NCBI GenBank assembly: GCA_021808665.1
Contig: JAKBBA010000011.1
Location: forward strand, 1-64,000
Direction of reading: 5' to 3'
Source of the DNA: Actinomycetes bacterium
Lineage (GTDB): Bacteria > Actinomycetota > Acidimicrobiia > Acidimicrobiales > Palsa-688
DNA: 64,000 bases
Shown here: positions 43,180 through 51,240 of the stretch, one piece after another
How the letters are laid out: every line of letters begins with the position of its first letter
How positions within the stretch are numbered: the first letter of the stretch is position 1
Translations under genes and position numbers: made by a program
The notes under the pieces: model-generated
Databases searched by the model: none
The model's input: the letters and a program-made list of their open reading frames with translations, nothing else
What the model was told of the DNA's origin: nothing

Positions 43180-44904
43180 ATGACCACTACTGGCATACCC
43201 CTCCTCAACATTATCGTGTTCCTCCCGCTGGCCGGGGCGATCGTGTCGATGCTGATCCCTGCTTCGGCCTCCAAAGTCTGGTCGCGTCCGGTGGGCTTGG
43301 CGTTCGCGCTGGCCGAGCTCGGCTTCGTCGCCTACCTGGTGGCTGACTTCCCCGGGGGCAAAGCCGGCTTCGAGTTCGTCAGCAGCCACTCCTGGATAGG
43401 CCAGTTCGGCATCTCCTGGGCGCTCGGCGTCGACGGCATCTCCCTGTTCCTCGTAGCGATGACGTCCCTGCTGTTCCCCGTGGCGATGTTCGGGCCTGCG
43501 TGGAAAGGCAACGCCCGTTCCTTCCTCGGGTGGATGTTCCTCCTCGAAGCGGCGTGCATGGGTACGTTCCTTTCCCTCGACCTGTTCGTGTTCTTCATCA
43601 TGTTCGAGATAACCCTCGTACCCGGCTACTTCATCGTCGCCGGATGGGGCGGCGCCCGGCGGAACTACGCTGCAATGAAATTCTTCATATACACCTTCGC
43701 CGGTTCCGCGTTTCTGTTCGTCGCGATAATCGCCCTCGTCGTCCTCGACACCCCTCACAACGGTGGGCACGAGACGTTCAGTCTCATAACCCTGGCGAAG
43801 ATCTCATCGAGCCTGCCGCACGCCGACCAGGTCCTTATCTTCTGCGGTTTCGCCGTAGCGTTCGCGGTGAAGATCCCTCTTGTCCCTTTCCACACATGGC
43901 TGCCCGACACCTACACCGAGGCCCCGACGTCAGGGTCGATGATCCTCGCCGGGATCCTCTTCAAGCTCGGTGCGTACGGCCTGCTGCGCCTCGGCCTGTA
44001 CCTGGTGCCGCGCGGCGCCGCCGACATGGGCCCGCTGCTTCTCACCCTCGCCGCCGTGGGTATCGTCTACGGGTCCGTGGTGACGGTCATGCAAAAGGAC
44101 CTGAAGCGTCTCGTCGCGTACGCGTCGATCGTCGACGTCGCTTTCATAGTGCTCGGGTTCTTCGCTTTCTCCTCTCAAGGTGTTACCGGTGGGGTGTTGG
44201 AGATGGTCAACCACGGCCTGACCACAGGGGCGATGTTCTTCTTGGTCGGGATCGTCTGGGAGAAGAAAGGCACGCTGCGTTTCAGCGAGTTGGGAGGTTT
44301 GCAGAAGGCGACGCCGATCCTCGCGTCGATCTTCCTGGTGGTCGTGCTCGCCGCCGTCGGACTGCCCGGCCTCAACGGCTTCGTCGGCGAGTTCCTAGTG
44401 CTCGTCGGGACGTTCGTCACTCACCGCTGGTGGGCGGTCGTGGCCACGTCCGCAGTCGTCACCGGCGCGATCTACATGCTGTGGGCATATCAACGGGTGT
44501 TCCACGGTCCGATGGTCGCGCCCGAACCGTCCGGCGATGAGATCGAATCTGAACTGTCCGGAGGTGGCGGGGTCGCCGTAGCGACCAGGACGAAAGCAGC
44601 GACCAAGGTGACCGACATGTCATGGGGTCAGATCGCAGCGGTCGCTCCGCTCCTCGCTGGGATCGTCTTCCTCGGCGTGTACCCGCGGCTCTTCCTCGAC
44701 CGGGTCACCCCATCTGTCAACTACCTGCTGGCCCACGTGGAGCAGGAGGCGCCGAACGCCCACGTGCCGCCGGCGACGACACAACATGTAACTTTCAACG
44801 TCCCAGCCGACCAGAACGTCCTGGTAAGCCCGGCGAAGACTGCCAGTGCCCTGCGGGGGAATGCCTCGCCTGCTGGCAGCGCAGCGAAAGGAGGCGTCGG
44901 ATGA
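43180..44904 (+). CDS. nuoM: NADH-quinone oxidoreductase subunit M
   Basis: A 574-residue antiporter-like pump subunit with about 14 helices. LGVDGISLFLVAMTSLLFPVAM, FFIMFEITLVPGYFIVAGWGGARRNYAAMKFFIYTFAGSAFLFVAI, KIPLVPFHTWLPDTYTEAPTSGSMILAGILFKLGAYGLLR and DLKRLVAYASIVDVAFIVLG are diagnostic. The C-terminal 60 residues are a hydrophilic extension after the last helix. ATG 43180; its stop overlaps nuoN by four bases. Confidence 0.97.
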   Translation: MTTTGIPLLNIIVFLPLAGAIVSMLIPASASKVWSRPVGLAFALAELGFVAYLVADFPGGKAGFEFVSSHSWIGQFGISWALGVDGISLFLVAMTSLLFPVAMFGPAWKGNARSFLGWMFLLEAACMGTFLSLDLFVFFIMFEITLVPGYFIVAGWGGARRNYAAMKFFIYTFAGSAFLFVAIIALVVLDTPHNGGHETFSLITLAKISSSLPHADQVLIFCGFAVAFAVKIPLVPFHTWLPDTYTEAPTSGSMILAGILFKLGAYGLLRLGLYLVPRGAADMGPLLLTLAAVGIVYGSVVTVMQKDLKRLVAYASIVDVAFIVLGFFAFSSQGVTGGVLEMVNHGLTTGAMFFLVGIVWEKKGTLRFSELGGLQKATPILASIFLVVVLAAVGLPGLNGFVGEFLVLVGTFVTHRWWAVVATSAVVTGAIYMLWAYQRVFHGPMVAPEPSGDEIESELSGGGGVAVATRTKAATKVTDMSWGQIAAVAPLLAGIVFLGVYPRLFLDRVTPSVNYLLAHVEQEAPNAHVPPATTQHVTFNVPADQNVLVSPAKTASALRGNASPAGSAAKGGVG

Positions 44905-46595
44905 GCAGAGCGCTGCTCGCTTCCAACCTTCTAGCGGCGGGAACGCCCGCATCGACTACCACGACGGTAGCCCAGAACTGCACCGTTGCTCCGGGCGGCA
45001 CGAAAGTCGGTGGGCTGTGCACGGCGGCTAACTCATTGCACATCTCAGTCGCCTACAGGAGCATCGCCCCGATGCTCATTTTGGCGATCGGGGCTCTGGT
45101 CCTGCTAGCGGTTTCGGCAGTCCTGCCCAAACGCCCGAGGGTCGGCCTATACCCGGCGTTGACCAGCGCCATTGGCGGCCTCGGCCTGCTAGCGGCGGTG
45201 CTGCAATGGTTCGACGGCGCGGCCAAGGCCGGGACCGTGGAGATCGGCGGGCAGATCTTCTACGACCGCTTCTCGGTGCTGCTTTTGATACTGATCTCCA
45301 TCGCGGTGATCCTCAGCTCTTTCGCATCCGACGGCTACCTGCGCCGCGAAGGCCTAGACGGCGTCGAAGCCTACGTGCTGATGCTTATGTCAGCGACAGG
45401 AGCGATGCTGATGGCCGAGGCCGGCGGGCTCATAATGCTCTTCCTCGGCTTGGAGATAATGTCTATATCTCTTTATGTGATGGCCGCCTTCCACCGCCGG
45501 CGCACCCAGTCGGGCGAGGCGGGGCTCAAGTACTTCATCTTGGGTTCGTTCTCCTCGGCACTGTTCCTGTACGGGGTCGCGCTGGTCTACGGGGCTACCG
45601 GGTCGACGCAGTTCACCCAGATCGCCGCCTACCTGGCCGGTAACGTGCCCGCGAACACCGGCGTTCTGCTGGCGGGGATGGCCCTTTTGATAGTAGGCCT
45701 CGGCTTCAAAGTTGCCGCCGTGCCATTCCACTTCTGGACCCCCGACGTGTACCAAGGGTCCCCGACGCCTTTCACCGGTTTCATGGCGGCTGTCGCCAAG
45801 GCCGCCGGGTTCGCAGGCCTGCTCCGGGTGCTCACCCAGGCGCTGGGAACGCAGCAGGCCGACTGGAAGCCGATAGTGTGGCTCCTCGCTGTGCTCACCC
45901 TCGGTGTGGGGGCGGTCATGGCCGTCGCCCAGAGAGACCTGAAGAGGATGCTCGCCTACTCGTCGATCAGCCAGGCCGGTTACGTCCTTCTAGGCGTTCA
46001 GGCTGCCACAGTGCAGGGGTCGTCGGCGGCGCTGTTCTACCTTTTCACCTACACGTTCATCGTGATCGGCACGTTTGCGGTGGTCGATGTCGTCCAAGGC
46101 AAGGGAGAAGCCCGCACCGACCTGGGCGCTATTAGAGGGCTCGCCCGGCGAAACCCTCTTCTCGGCGCCGCCATGCTGGTGCTGCTGCTAGCCCAGGCTG
46201 GGGTGCCGTTCACGAGCGGGTTCCTGGCGAAGTTCTACGTGATCCAGGCGTCAGTTGACCAAGGTCAGTACTACCTGGCGGTCATAGCCATGCTGGCAGC
46301 TGCGGTAGCCGCCTTCTTCTACCTTCGCGTGGGCCTGTTGATGTACCAGGCTCCCAACGAAACCGAAGCGGCAGCTTCGCCGGCGGGTGACGGTGTCTTC
46401 CTCGCCGGCCTCGAACCTGTTCCGTCGCTGGACGGCAACGTTGCCACGGCGGTGCTCCAAGCACCTCCGAGCGGGCGGATCCGCGTTCCGGGCGCAACCA
46501 CACTCGTCATCGGCGTCTCGGTGCTCTTCACTATCGCCGCCGGAGTTTCGTCCTTCGCCATCGACTTCGCGAAAGCCGCCTACAGCCTGCTTTAG
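44901..46595 (+). CDS. nuoN: NADH-quinone oxidoreductase subunit N
   Basis: A 564-residue antiporter-like pump subunit, last of the fourteen. GGLIMLFLGLEIMSISLYVMAAFHRRRTQSGEAGLKYFILGSFSSALFLYGVALVYG, KVAAVPFHFWTPDVYQGSPTPFTGFMAAVAKAAGFAGLLRV and QRDLKRMLAYSSISQAGYVLLGVQ are hallmarks. The first 45 residues carry a hydrophobic start and two cysteines not present in most NuoN. ATG 44901 is set by the ATGA overlap with nuoM. The operon ends here, followed by a strong hairpin. Confidence 0.96.
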   Translation: MSRALLASNLLAAGTPASTTTTVAQNCTVAPGGTKVGGLCTAANSLHISVAYRSIAPMLILAIGALVLLAVSAVLPKRPRVGLYPALTSAIGGLGLLAAVLQWFDGAAKAGTVEIGGQIFYDRFSVLLLILISIAVILSSFASDGYLRREGLDGVEAYVLMLMSATGAMLMAEAGGLIMLFLGLEIMSISLYVMAAFHRRRTQSGEAGLKYFILGSFSSALFLYGVALVYGATGSTQFTQIAAYLAGNVPANTGVLLAGMALLIVGLGFKVAAVPFHFWTPDVYQGSPTPFTGFMAAVAKAAGFAGLLRVLTQALGTQQADWKPIVWLLAVLTLGVGAVMAVAQRDLKRMLAYSSISQAGYVLLGVQAATVQGSSAALFYLFTYTFIVIGTFAVVDVVQGKGEARTDLGAIRGLARRNPLLGAAMLVLLLAQAGVPFTSGFLAKFYVIQASVDQGQYYLAVIAMLAAAVAAFFYLRVGLLMYQAPNETEAAASPAGDGVFLAGLEPVPSLDGNVATAVLQAPPSGRIRVPGATTLVIGVSVLFTIAAGVSSFAIDFAKAAYSLL

Positions 46596-46616
46596 GTCCG
46601 ATACCTCCGGGCCCTC

Positions 46617-46647
46617 GCCCGCTCGGCATCGCGGATGGCGAGCGGGC
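46617..46647. terminator. Bidirectional terminator after nuoN
   Basis: GCCCGCTCG (46617-46625) pairs perfectly with CGAGCGGGC (46639-46647) around a 13-base loop, between nuoN and the convergent deaminase gene. Flanking GGGCCCTC and GTGGGCTC may lengthen the stem. Confidence 0.7.
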
Positions 46648-46740
46648 GTGGGCTCTGTCGGTTAAGCCGTAGAACCGTCACCTTCCGGGCCTTCCGCCAT
46701 ACCCGTTGCCGATCTGTATTCCGAGGCTGTCGTATGCCCG

Positions 46741-47973
46741 TTAGCTTGGCGGCTTGGGGGTTCTCCGTTCGAAGTACTTGCCGAGAGCGTCGGTCTGGCG
46801 TTGGTAGTTCGACCCCGGTTCACGCCCGTAAAGGATGGTCGGCTCTTCGAGCATCCTCTCGAAGGTCAGTTTGCAAACCTGCTGTCCGTGCTCGATCATG
46901 AACGGCACGTCGTGGGCTCGAACCTCTAAGGCGGCCTTAGCCCCAAGGAACTCCCGGGTCGGGTCGTAGCCGAAACCAGGGTCGAAGAATCCGGCGTAAT
47001 GGGTTCGCAACTCGCCGCTGGTTGGGTCGTAGGCTGTCATCTCCGAGGCAAGCCCGGGGGGGATGACCACCGCTTCCTCTGACATGAGCAGGTAGAACTT
47101 CTTCTCGGTCAGCACGACGCGCCCTGGAGGGCACGACGGTGCTCCGGTGGGCGCAGCCGCAGGGCCGCTCTGGCCGGCGGGGTCCTCGGAGCGCTGGCTT
47201 GGAAGGTCCTTCTCCCGTGCAACGGTCTCCCAGAAAGGGGCGGGATCGACTGGTTCGGGCAGTGTCAGGTCGAGCAGGGGGGCGCTCTCGCGCGCGCGGT
47301 AGCCGACGCAGCCCTGTTCGTCACCGCGCAGGTCGAGGCTGAGAAACAGCCCGCCGGACAGCTTTAGACTGCCTTCGGGCACGGCCTTGCCGGTGACGTA
47401 GAGAAGGGGTTCGCGACGGTGAAGGTCCGCCACCTGGTCGTCGGTGAGCTCGCTCAGCTCCCTCCTGCCCGCCACCAAGCGAAGCTGGTTGAGGGTCAGG
47501 CCTTTGCGGAGACGGACAGCGAAGGAAAGGGGAACGACCTCCAGGTACAACCCGCCTGCGTATCCGGCGGCGATCTCGTCGAAACGGTAGCTGCCGTCGG
47601 TGATCACCCTGGTGAACACGTCTACACGGCCGGTGGAGCTCTTCGGGTTCGCCTTGCCCCGGATCCCCTCGGGGAGCCGCAGGCGTTCTTGAAGCGGGAT
47701 CAGGTAAGGACGGTTCGTTTCGAGCACGGCGCCGTCGCCGTCCAAGTCCAACCTGTCGATCGCGAGCTCACGGATACGCGACTCCACGTCAGCGCTACCG
47801 GGCAGGAAACTGCAGCGCATCCTGTACGCGACGTCGCCGAGCCTCAGGTCGAGGCTGGCCGGCTGCACGTGCCTGGCGACGAGCCCCGCCGGTCCTACGT
47901 CGATGACACCGTCTTCGATCGCCCGCATCAGGTAGTGGTTGGGGAGCACGCCGAAGCGGTCCGGGGGGATCAT
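46741..47973 (-). CDS. dcd: Bi-domain dCTP deaminase (2'-deoxycytidine 5'-triphosphate deaminase family)
   Basis: A 410-residue protein with two dUTPase/DCD-fold halves. The first half has VQPASLDLRLGDVAYRM, LPEGIRGKANPKSSTGRVDVFTRVITDG and YAGGLYLEVVPLSFAVRLRKGLTLNQLRL; the second has YDPTSGELRTHYAGFFDPGFGYDP and ALEVRAHDVPFMIEHGQQVCKLTFERM. This tandem layout is the DCD family known mainly from alphaproteobacteria, about twice the size of the ordinary trimeric dCTP deaminase. Product would be dUTP (or dUMP) for thymidylate synthesis. The ATG at 47973 overlaps the TGA of the MFS gene (ATGA), confirming the start and coupling. Confidence 0.85.
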   Translation of the reverse strand: MIPPDRFGVLPNHYLMRAIEDGVIDVGPAGLVARHVQPASLDLRLGDVAYRMRCSFLPGSADVESRIRELAIDRLDLDGDGAVLETNRPYLIPLQERLRLPEGIRGKANPKSSTGRVDVFTRVITDGSYRFDEIAAGYAGGLYLEVVPLSFAVRLRKGLTLNQLRLVAGRRELSELTDDQVADLHRREPLLYVTGKAVPEGSLKLSGGLFLSLDLRGDEQGCVGYRARESAPLLDLTLPEPVDPAPFWETVAREKDLPSQRSEDPAGQSGPAAAPTGAPSCPPGRVVLTEKKFYLLMSEEAVVIPPGLASEMTAYDPTSGELRTHYAGFFDPGFGYDPTREFLGAKAALEVRAHDVPFMIEHGQQVCKLTFERMLEEPTILYGREPGSNYQRQTDALGKYFERRTPKPPS

Positions 47974-49265
47974 CCCTCCAACTGTAACTCCCTCCCAGCG
48001 GGCACCCTCCCGGATCGCGGGGAGACGAGGCGTTCCTCCCCGCCGCTCAGCGCCCCGTAAACCCACAAGGCCACGGCGAGCACGCCGAAGGCTCCCCCTA
48101 CGATCGACGAGGCGACCCAGCCTCCATCCGCGTAGGCGGTGGAAGCGCCGAAAGATCCGAGCACCCCGCCGACGAAGTAGACGGACATGTAGGTGGCGGT
48201 TATCCGGCTTCGGGCTTCCGGCCTCAGCCGGTAGATCTGGCTCTGGTTGGTGATATGCAAGCCTTGCGAGGCGAAGTCGACGACGATCACGCCGACGATC
48301 AGAGCAGCGAGCGAGCTTCGGGCGAAGCCTATCGAGATCCAGCTGGCGGCGAGGAGAGCCGAGGTGATGGCGGTCATGGTCCCAGCGCCGCCCCTGTCAG
48401 CGAAACGCCCGGCGAACGAAGCTGTAACGGCGCCGACCACGCCGAACAGGCCGAACAGGCCGATCGTCGACGTAGCGTAGTGGTAGGGGGAGCCGGATAG
48501 CAGAAAAGCGAGAGGCGTCCACAGAGCGTTGAAGGCCCCGAAGCTGGCGGCCCCGTAGATCGCTCGACGTCTGATCAGAGGCTCCTCGACCAGCAGGGTG
48601 GGGACCGACGTGAGCGCTTTGAGGTAGTTGATCGGCGGCCGGCGCCCCTCGTCCGGTAGGACACGGCTGAGGACGAAGGCCATGAGGACCATGACCGCTG
48701 CGGCGACCTGGAACGGGGTCCTCCAGCTGCCCAGGTCGGCCAGATAGCCGGCGACGGTCCGAGCCAGCAGAATACCGAGGAGCAGCCCGCTCATCACGGT
48801 CCCGACCACGCGGCCCCGCGAAACGTCAGGGGCCAGGGTTGCCGCGAATGCGACAGTGATCTGCGCAGCTACCGAGAGAGCACCCACGACCAGCGACGAC
48901 AGGAGGAGCAGTGCTCCGTCGGGTGAGAAGGACACCCCAATAAGCGCCAGGGCGATACCGGCGACCATCAACGGGAGAAGCCGCCGCCGGGCGAACATAT
49001 CCCCCAAGGGCACTACAAGTACGAGACCCGCTATGTAGCCGACCTGGGTGATCGTCACGATCAACCCGGCCGTGGCGGTCCCGAGGTGCAACGAAACCTT
49101 GATCGAATGCAGGAGCGGCTGAGAGTAGTACAAGCTGGCGGCGGACATGCCCGTGCACACGGCGAGGATGAAGACGAGTCGTTTCGGGATTCCGCGGTCT
49201 TCGACCTTTGAGTGAGAGCCAGACCTCGGCGCTTTCGGGGTATTCGTGTTCCGGGCCGTATCCAC
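47970..49265 (-). CDS. MFS transporter
   Basis: A 431-residue major facilitator superfamily protein with 12 predicted helices. The loop between helices 2 and 3 reads LVVPLGDMFARRRLLPLM, the MFS motif A variant; other clear helices include LILILRI-distal RLVFILAVCTGMSAASLYY, GLIVTITQVGYIAGLVLVV and the C-terminal VGGAFGVLAVALWVYGAL. It resembles the YnfM/efflux type but the substrate is unknown. GTG 49265 is a guess; an earlier GTG at 49343 would add 26 mostly polar residues. It is translationally coupled to the dCTP deaminase gene, an odd pairing. Confidence 0.83.
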   Translation of the reverse strand: MDTARNTNTPKAPRSGSHSKVEDRGIPKRLVFILAVCTGMSAASLYYSQPLLHSIKVSLHLGTATAGLIVTITQVGYIAGLVLVVPLGDMFARRRLLPLMVAGIALALIGVSFSPDGALLLLSSLVVGALSVAAQITVAFAATLAPDVSRGRVVGTVMSGLLLGILLARTVAGYLADLGSWRTPFQVAAAVMVLMAFVLSRVLPDEGRRPPINYLKALTSVPTLLVEEPLIRRRAIYGAASFGAFNALWTPLAFLLSGSPYHYATSTIGLFGLFGVVGAVTASFAGRFADRGGAGTMTAITSALLAASWISIGFARSSLAALIVGVIVVDFASQGLHITNQSQIYRLRPEARSRITATYMSVYFVGGVLGSFGASTAYADGGWVASSIVGGAFGVLAVALWVYGALSGGEERLVSPRSGRVPAGRELQLEG

Positions 49266-49347
49266 CCGTCCCAGTATGGCCTTCGCTCCGGGTTTTACAG
49301 GCGGCCTCAGCCTTATCCGAAGGATCAGTATCAGGCACGACACCCGA

Positions 49348-49395
49348 TGGGTGAGTTGACTTTACGACAACGGCGTCGGATCGGCGACTCACCCA
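49348..49395. repeat. 9-base inverted repeat flanking P450 and MFS genes
   Basis: TGGGTGAGT (49348-49356) and ACTCACCCA (49387-49395) are perfect inverse copies 30 bases apart, in the 110-188 base gap after the P450 gene. It may form the P450 terminator or an operator for the MFS promoter. Confidence 0.4.
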
Positions 49396-49452
49396 AGGGG
49401 TGCCTGCGGGAAACTCCCGTCGGGTACCTTCGGGCGTCCCTCCGTGGCGGGT

Positions 49453-50721
49453 CTAGGTAGACGAACCGGCCTTGGTCGGGGTGAAACGCGCCGGAAGGTG
49501 CTTGATACCCCCGACGAGGGGTATGCCCAGGGACTGCAAGGGCACAGGCGGGCCCGTAACCTCGATGTCGGGGAGGCGTGAGAGAAGCTGGCGGAAAGCC
49601 ACCGAAACCTCACGGCGGGCCAAGTGAGCGCCGAGGCAGAAGTGCGGTCCCGGGCCGCCGAAACCCACGTGGTTGTTCGGGTCTCGTCCGATGTCGAAGC
49701 GCTCAGGGTCGGGGAACACGCGCGGATCCCGGTTCGCCGCCCCGTAGAACATGACCAGGCGTTCCCCTTCGTCGAGGTGCTCGCCGGCGAGCACCAACGG
49801 TCGGGTGGTGGTCCTTCGCATGAACACGACCGGGGAAGCCATCCGGACTATCTCCTCGACGGCTTTGGGCGTCAGACCCGCCAGATCATTCTGCCAGGCG
49901 GCACGCTCGGCTGGGTTGTCTGCCAGGAGGGTCATGCCGTGGCTGATGGCGGTCCGGGTGGTGTCGTTCCCGGCTACCGCCAGCAGAATGAAGAACGGTG
50001 CCAGCTCTGAAGGGGCGAGCATGTCCTCGCCGAGGTCGTTGTGGACCAGGGCGCTGGTGAGATCGTCGGTGGGGTTCTTCCTGCGGTCCTCCGCGAGCTC
50101 GTTCATGAGACCGGCGAGCTCCAGGCCGGCTTCGAGCAGCGCACCCATGACGTCCTCCCGGCCGCCGAGCATGTCGGGGTCTCCGGCTCCGAGGATAATG
50201 TTCGTGTCTTTCAGCACCGTCGGGAACTCGCTTCTCGGGATTCCCATCATGTCGCAAATGACCAGCAACGGGAACGGCTGGGAGAGAACTTCCACCAGGT
50301 CAACCTCGCCGTGCTCGCAGAAGCCGTCTATCACCTCCGAGCAGATCTTCTCCACCGAGTCGAGAACCCCCTGAAGGGCGCGGGGGGTGAAAGACCTTGC
50401 GACGATGTTGCGCTGGCGTGCGTGGCGGGGGGCGTCCATCACGATGAACGACCCGAAAAACTCCATAGCGTCGGTCTGCAGGTCGACTATCGACGTGGAC
50501 CCCTTGCCTGAGCAGAAGTCGCCGGGTCGCTTGCTCACGTCGATCACGTCCGAGTACCGGGTGAGGGCCCGGAATGTGACCGCCTCGCCCGTGAAAGGGT
50601 CGTCGACGTGCACCACCGGCAGAGAGCCCAGCTCCCTGATCTCGGCGAACTGTGCCATGCGCTGCGCTAGAGGCTGATGCCAGAAAGACGGGTCGGCGAT
50701 GACCTGGGGGTCGATGCTCAC
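49453..50721 (-). CDS. Cytochrome P450
   Basis: A 422-residue soluble bacterial P450. The oxygen-binding I-helix reads AVAGNDTTRTAISHGM, the K-helix ExxR is in EEIVRMASPV, and the heme loop FGGPGPHFCLGAHLARRE holds the axial cysteine. The pattern, including AGNDTTR followed by AISHGM, recalls the CYP125/CYP124/CYP142 group of steroid and fatty-chain hydroxylases in mycobacteria, but subfamily assignment needs alignment. GTG 50721 lies 4 bases after the Ddn-type gene, so they are co-transcribed. A 3Fe-4S ferredoxin that could serve it lies at 61116. Confidence 0.92.
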   Translation of the reverse strand: MSIDPQVIADPSFWHQPLAQRMAQFAEIRELGSLPVVHVDDPFTGEAVTFRALTRYSDVIDVSKRPGDFCSGKGSTSIVDLQTDAMEFFGSFIVMDAPRHARQRNIVARSFTPRALQGVLDSVEKICSEVIDGFCEHGEVDLVEVLSQPFPLLVICDMMGIPRSEFPTVLKDTNIILGAGDPDMLGGREDVMGALLEAGLELAGLMNELAEDRRKNPTDDLTSALVHNDLGEDMLAPSELAPFFILLAVAGNDTTRTAISHGMTLLADNPAERAAWQNDLAGLTPKAVEEIVRMASPVVFMRRTTTRPLVLAGEHLDEGERLVMFYGAANRDPRVFPDPERFDIGRDPNNHVGFGGPGPHFCLGAHLARREVSVAFRQLLSRLPDIEVTGPPVPLQSLGIPLVGGIKHLPARFTPTKAGSST

Positions 50722-50725
50722 CGGA

Positions 50726-51142
50726 TCAACTCGCCGGGGTCAACTCGACGACGGGGATCACACGGGTGGTCTTCGCTGCGTACTCTGCGAAACCCTCGTA
50801 GCGGCGAGCCTGCTCGGCGTACACCCGCGACCGCTCGTCCTCGGGGAGCGAAGACGCCGTCGCCTCGTAGACGTCCGGGCCGACTTCGACGGTCACCTTA
50901 GGGTTGGCCACGAGATTGCGGTACCAGTCCGGGTGGCTGTCAGCGCCGGCTTTCGACGCGAACACGAAGCGACGCCCGTCGAGCTCCAGGTACATCATCG
51001 GGTTGATCCTCTCCTGGCCGGTCTTGGCGCCCGTCGTGTGGAGCAAGAGCATCGGTGCGCCCTCGAACTGACCACCCACCTTACCCTGGTTCGCTCTGAA
51101 CTCTGCGATGATCTGGGCGTTCCAGTCGTTGATGTCGGCCAT
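50726..51142 (-). CDS. Deazaflavin (F420)-dependent nitroreductase family protein
   Basis: A 138-residue protein of the Ddn/FDOR-A type split-barrel family. Visible blocks: GAPMLLLHTTGAKTGQERINPMMYLELDGRRFVFASKAGADSHPDWYRNLVANPKVTVEVG, a near-exact family signature. These enzymes use reduced coenzyme F420 to reduce quinones or nitro compounds. The ATG at 51142 has AAGGAG at 8 bases. It is the first gene of a pair with the P450, suggesting joint work on a lipid or xenobiotic, which is inference. F420 use is another actinobacterial trait. Confidence 0.88.
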   Translation of the reverse strand: MADINDWNAQIIAEFRANQGKVGGQFEGAPMLLLHTTGAKTGQERINPMMYLELDGRRFVFASKAGADSHPDWYRNLVANPKVTVEVGPDVYEATASSLPEDERSRVYAEQARRYEGFAEYAAKTTRVIPVVELTPAS

Positions 51143-51240
51143 GCTGTGGACTCCTTGTCTGATGTAAATGCGTCTTGTAACTGTAAGGACCAGTATTGCT
51201 GGAACTGAGCTCGACTTGAGCTGTCTTGGTTTGTGAAGTT

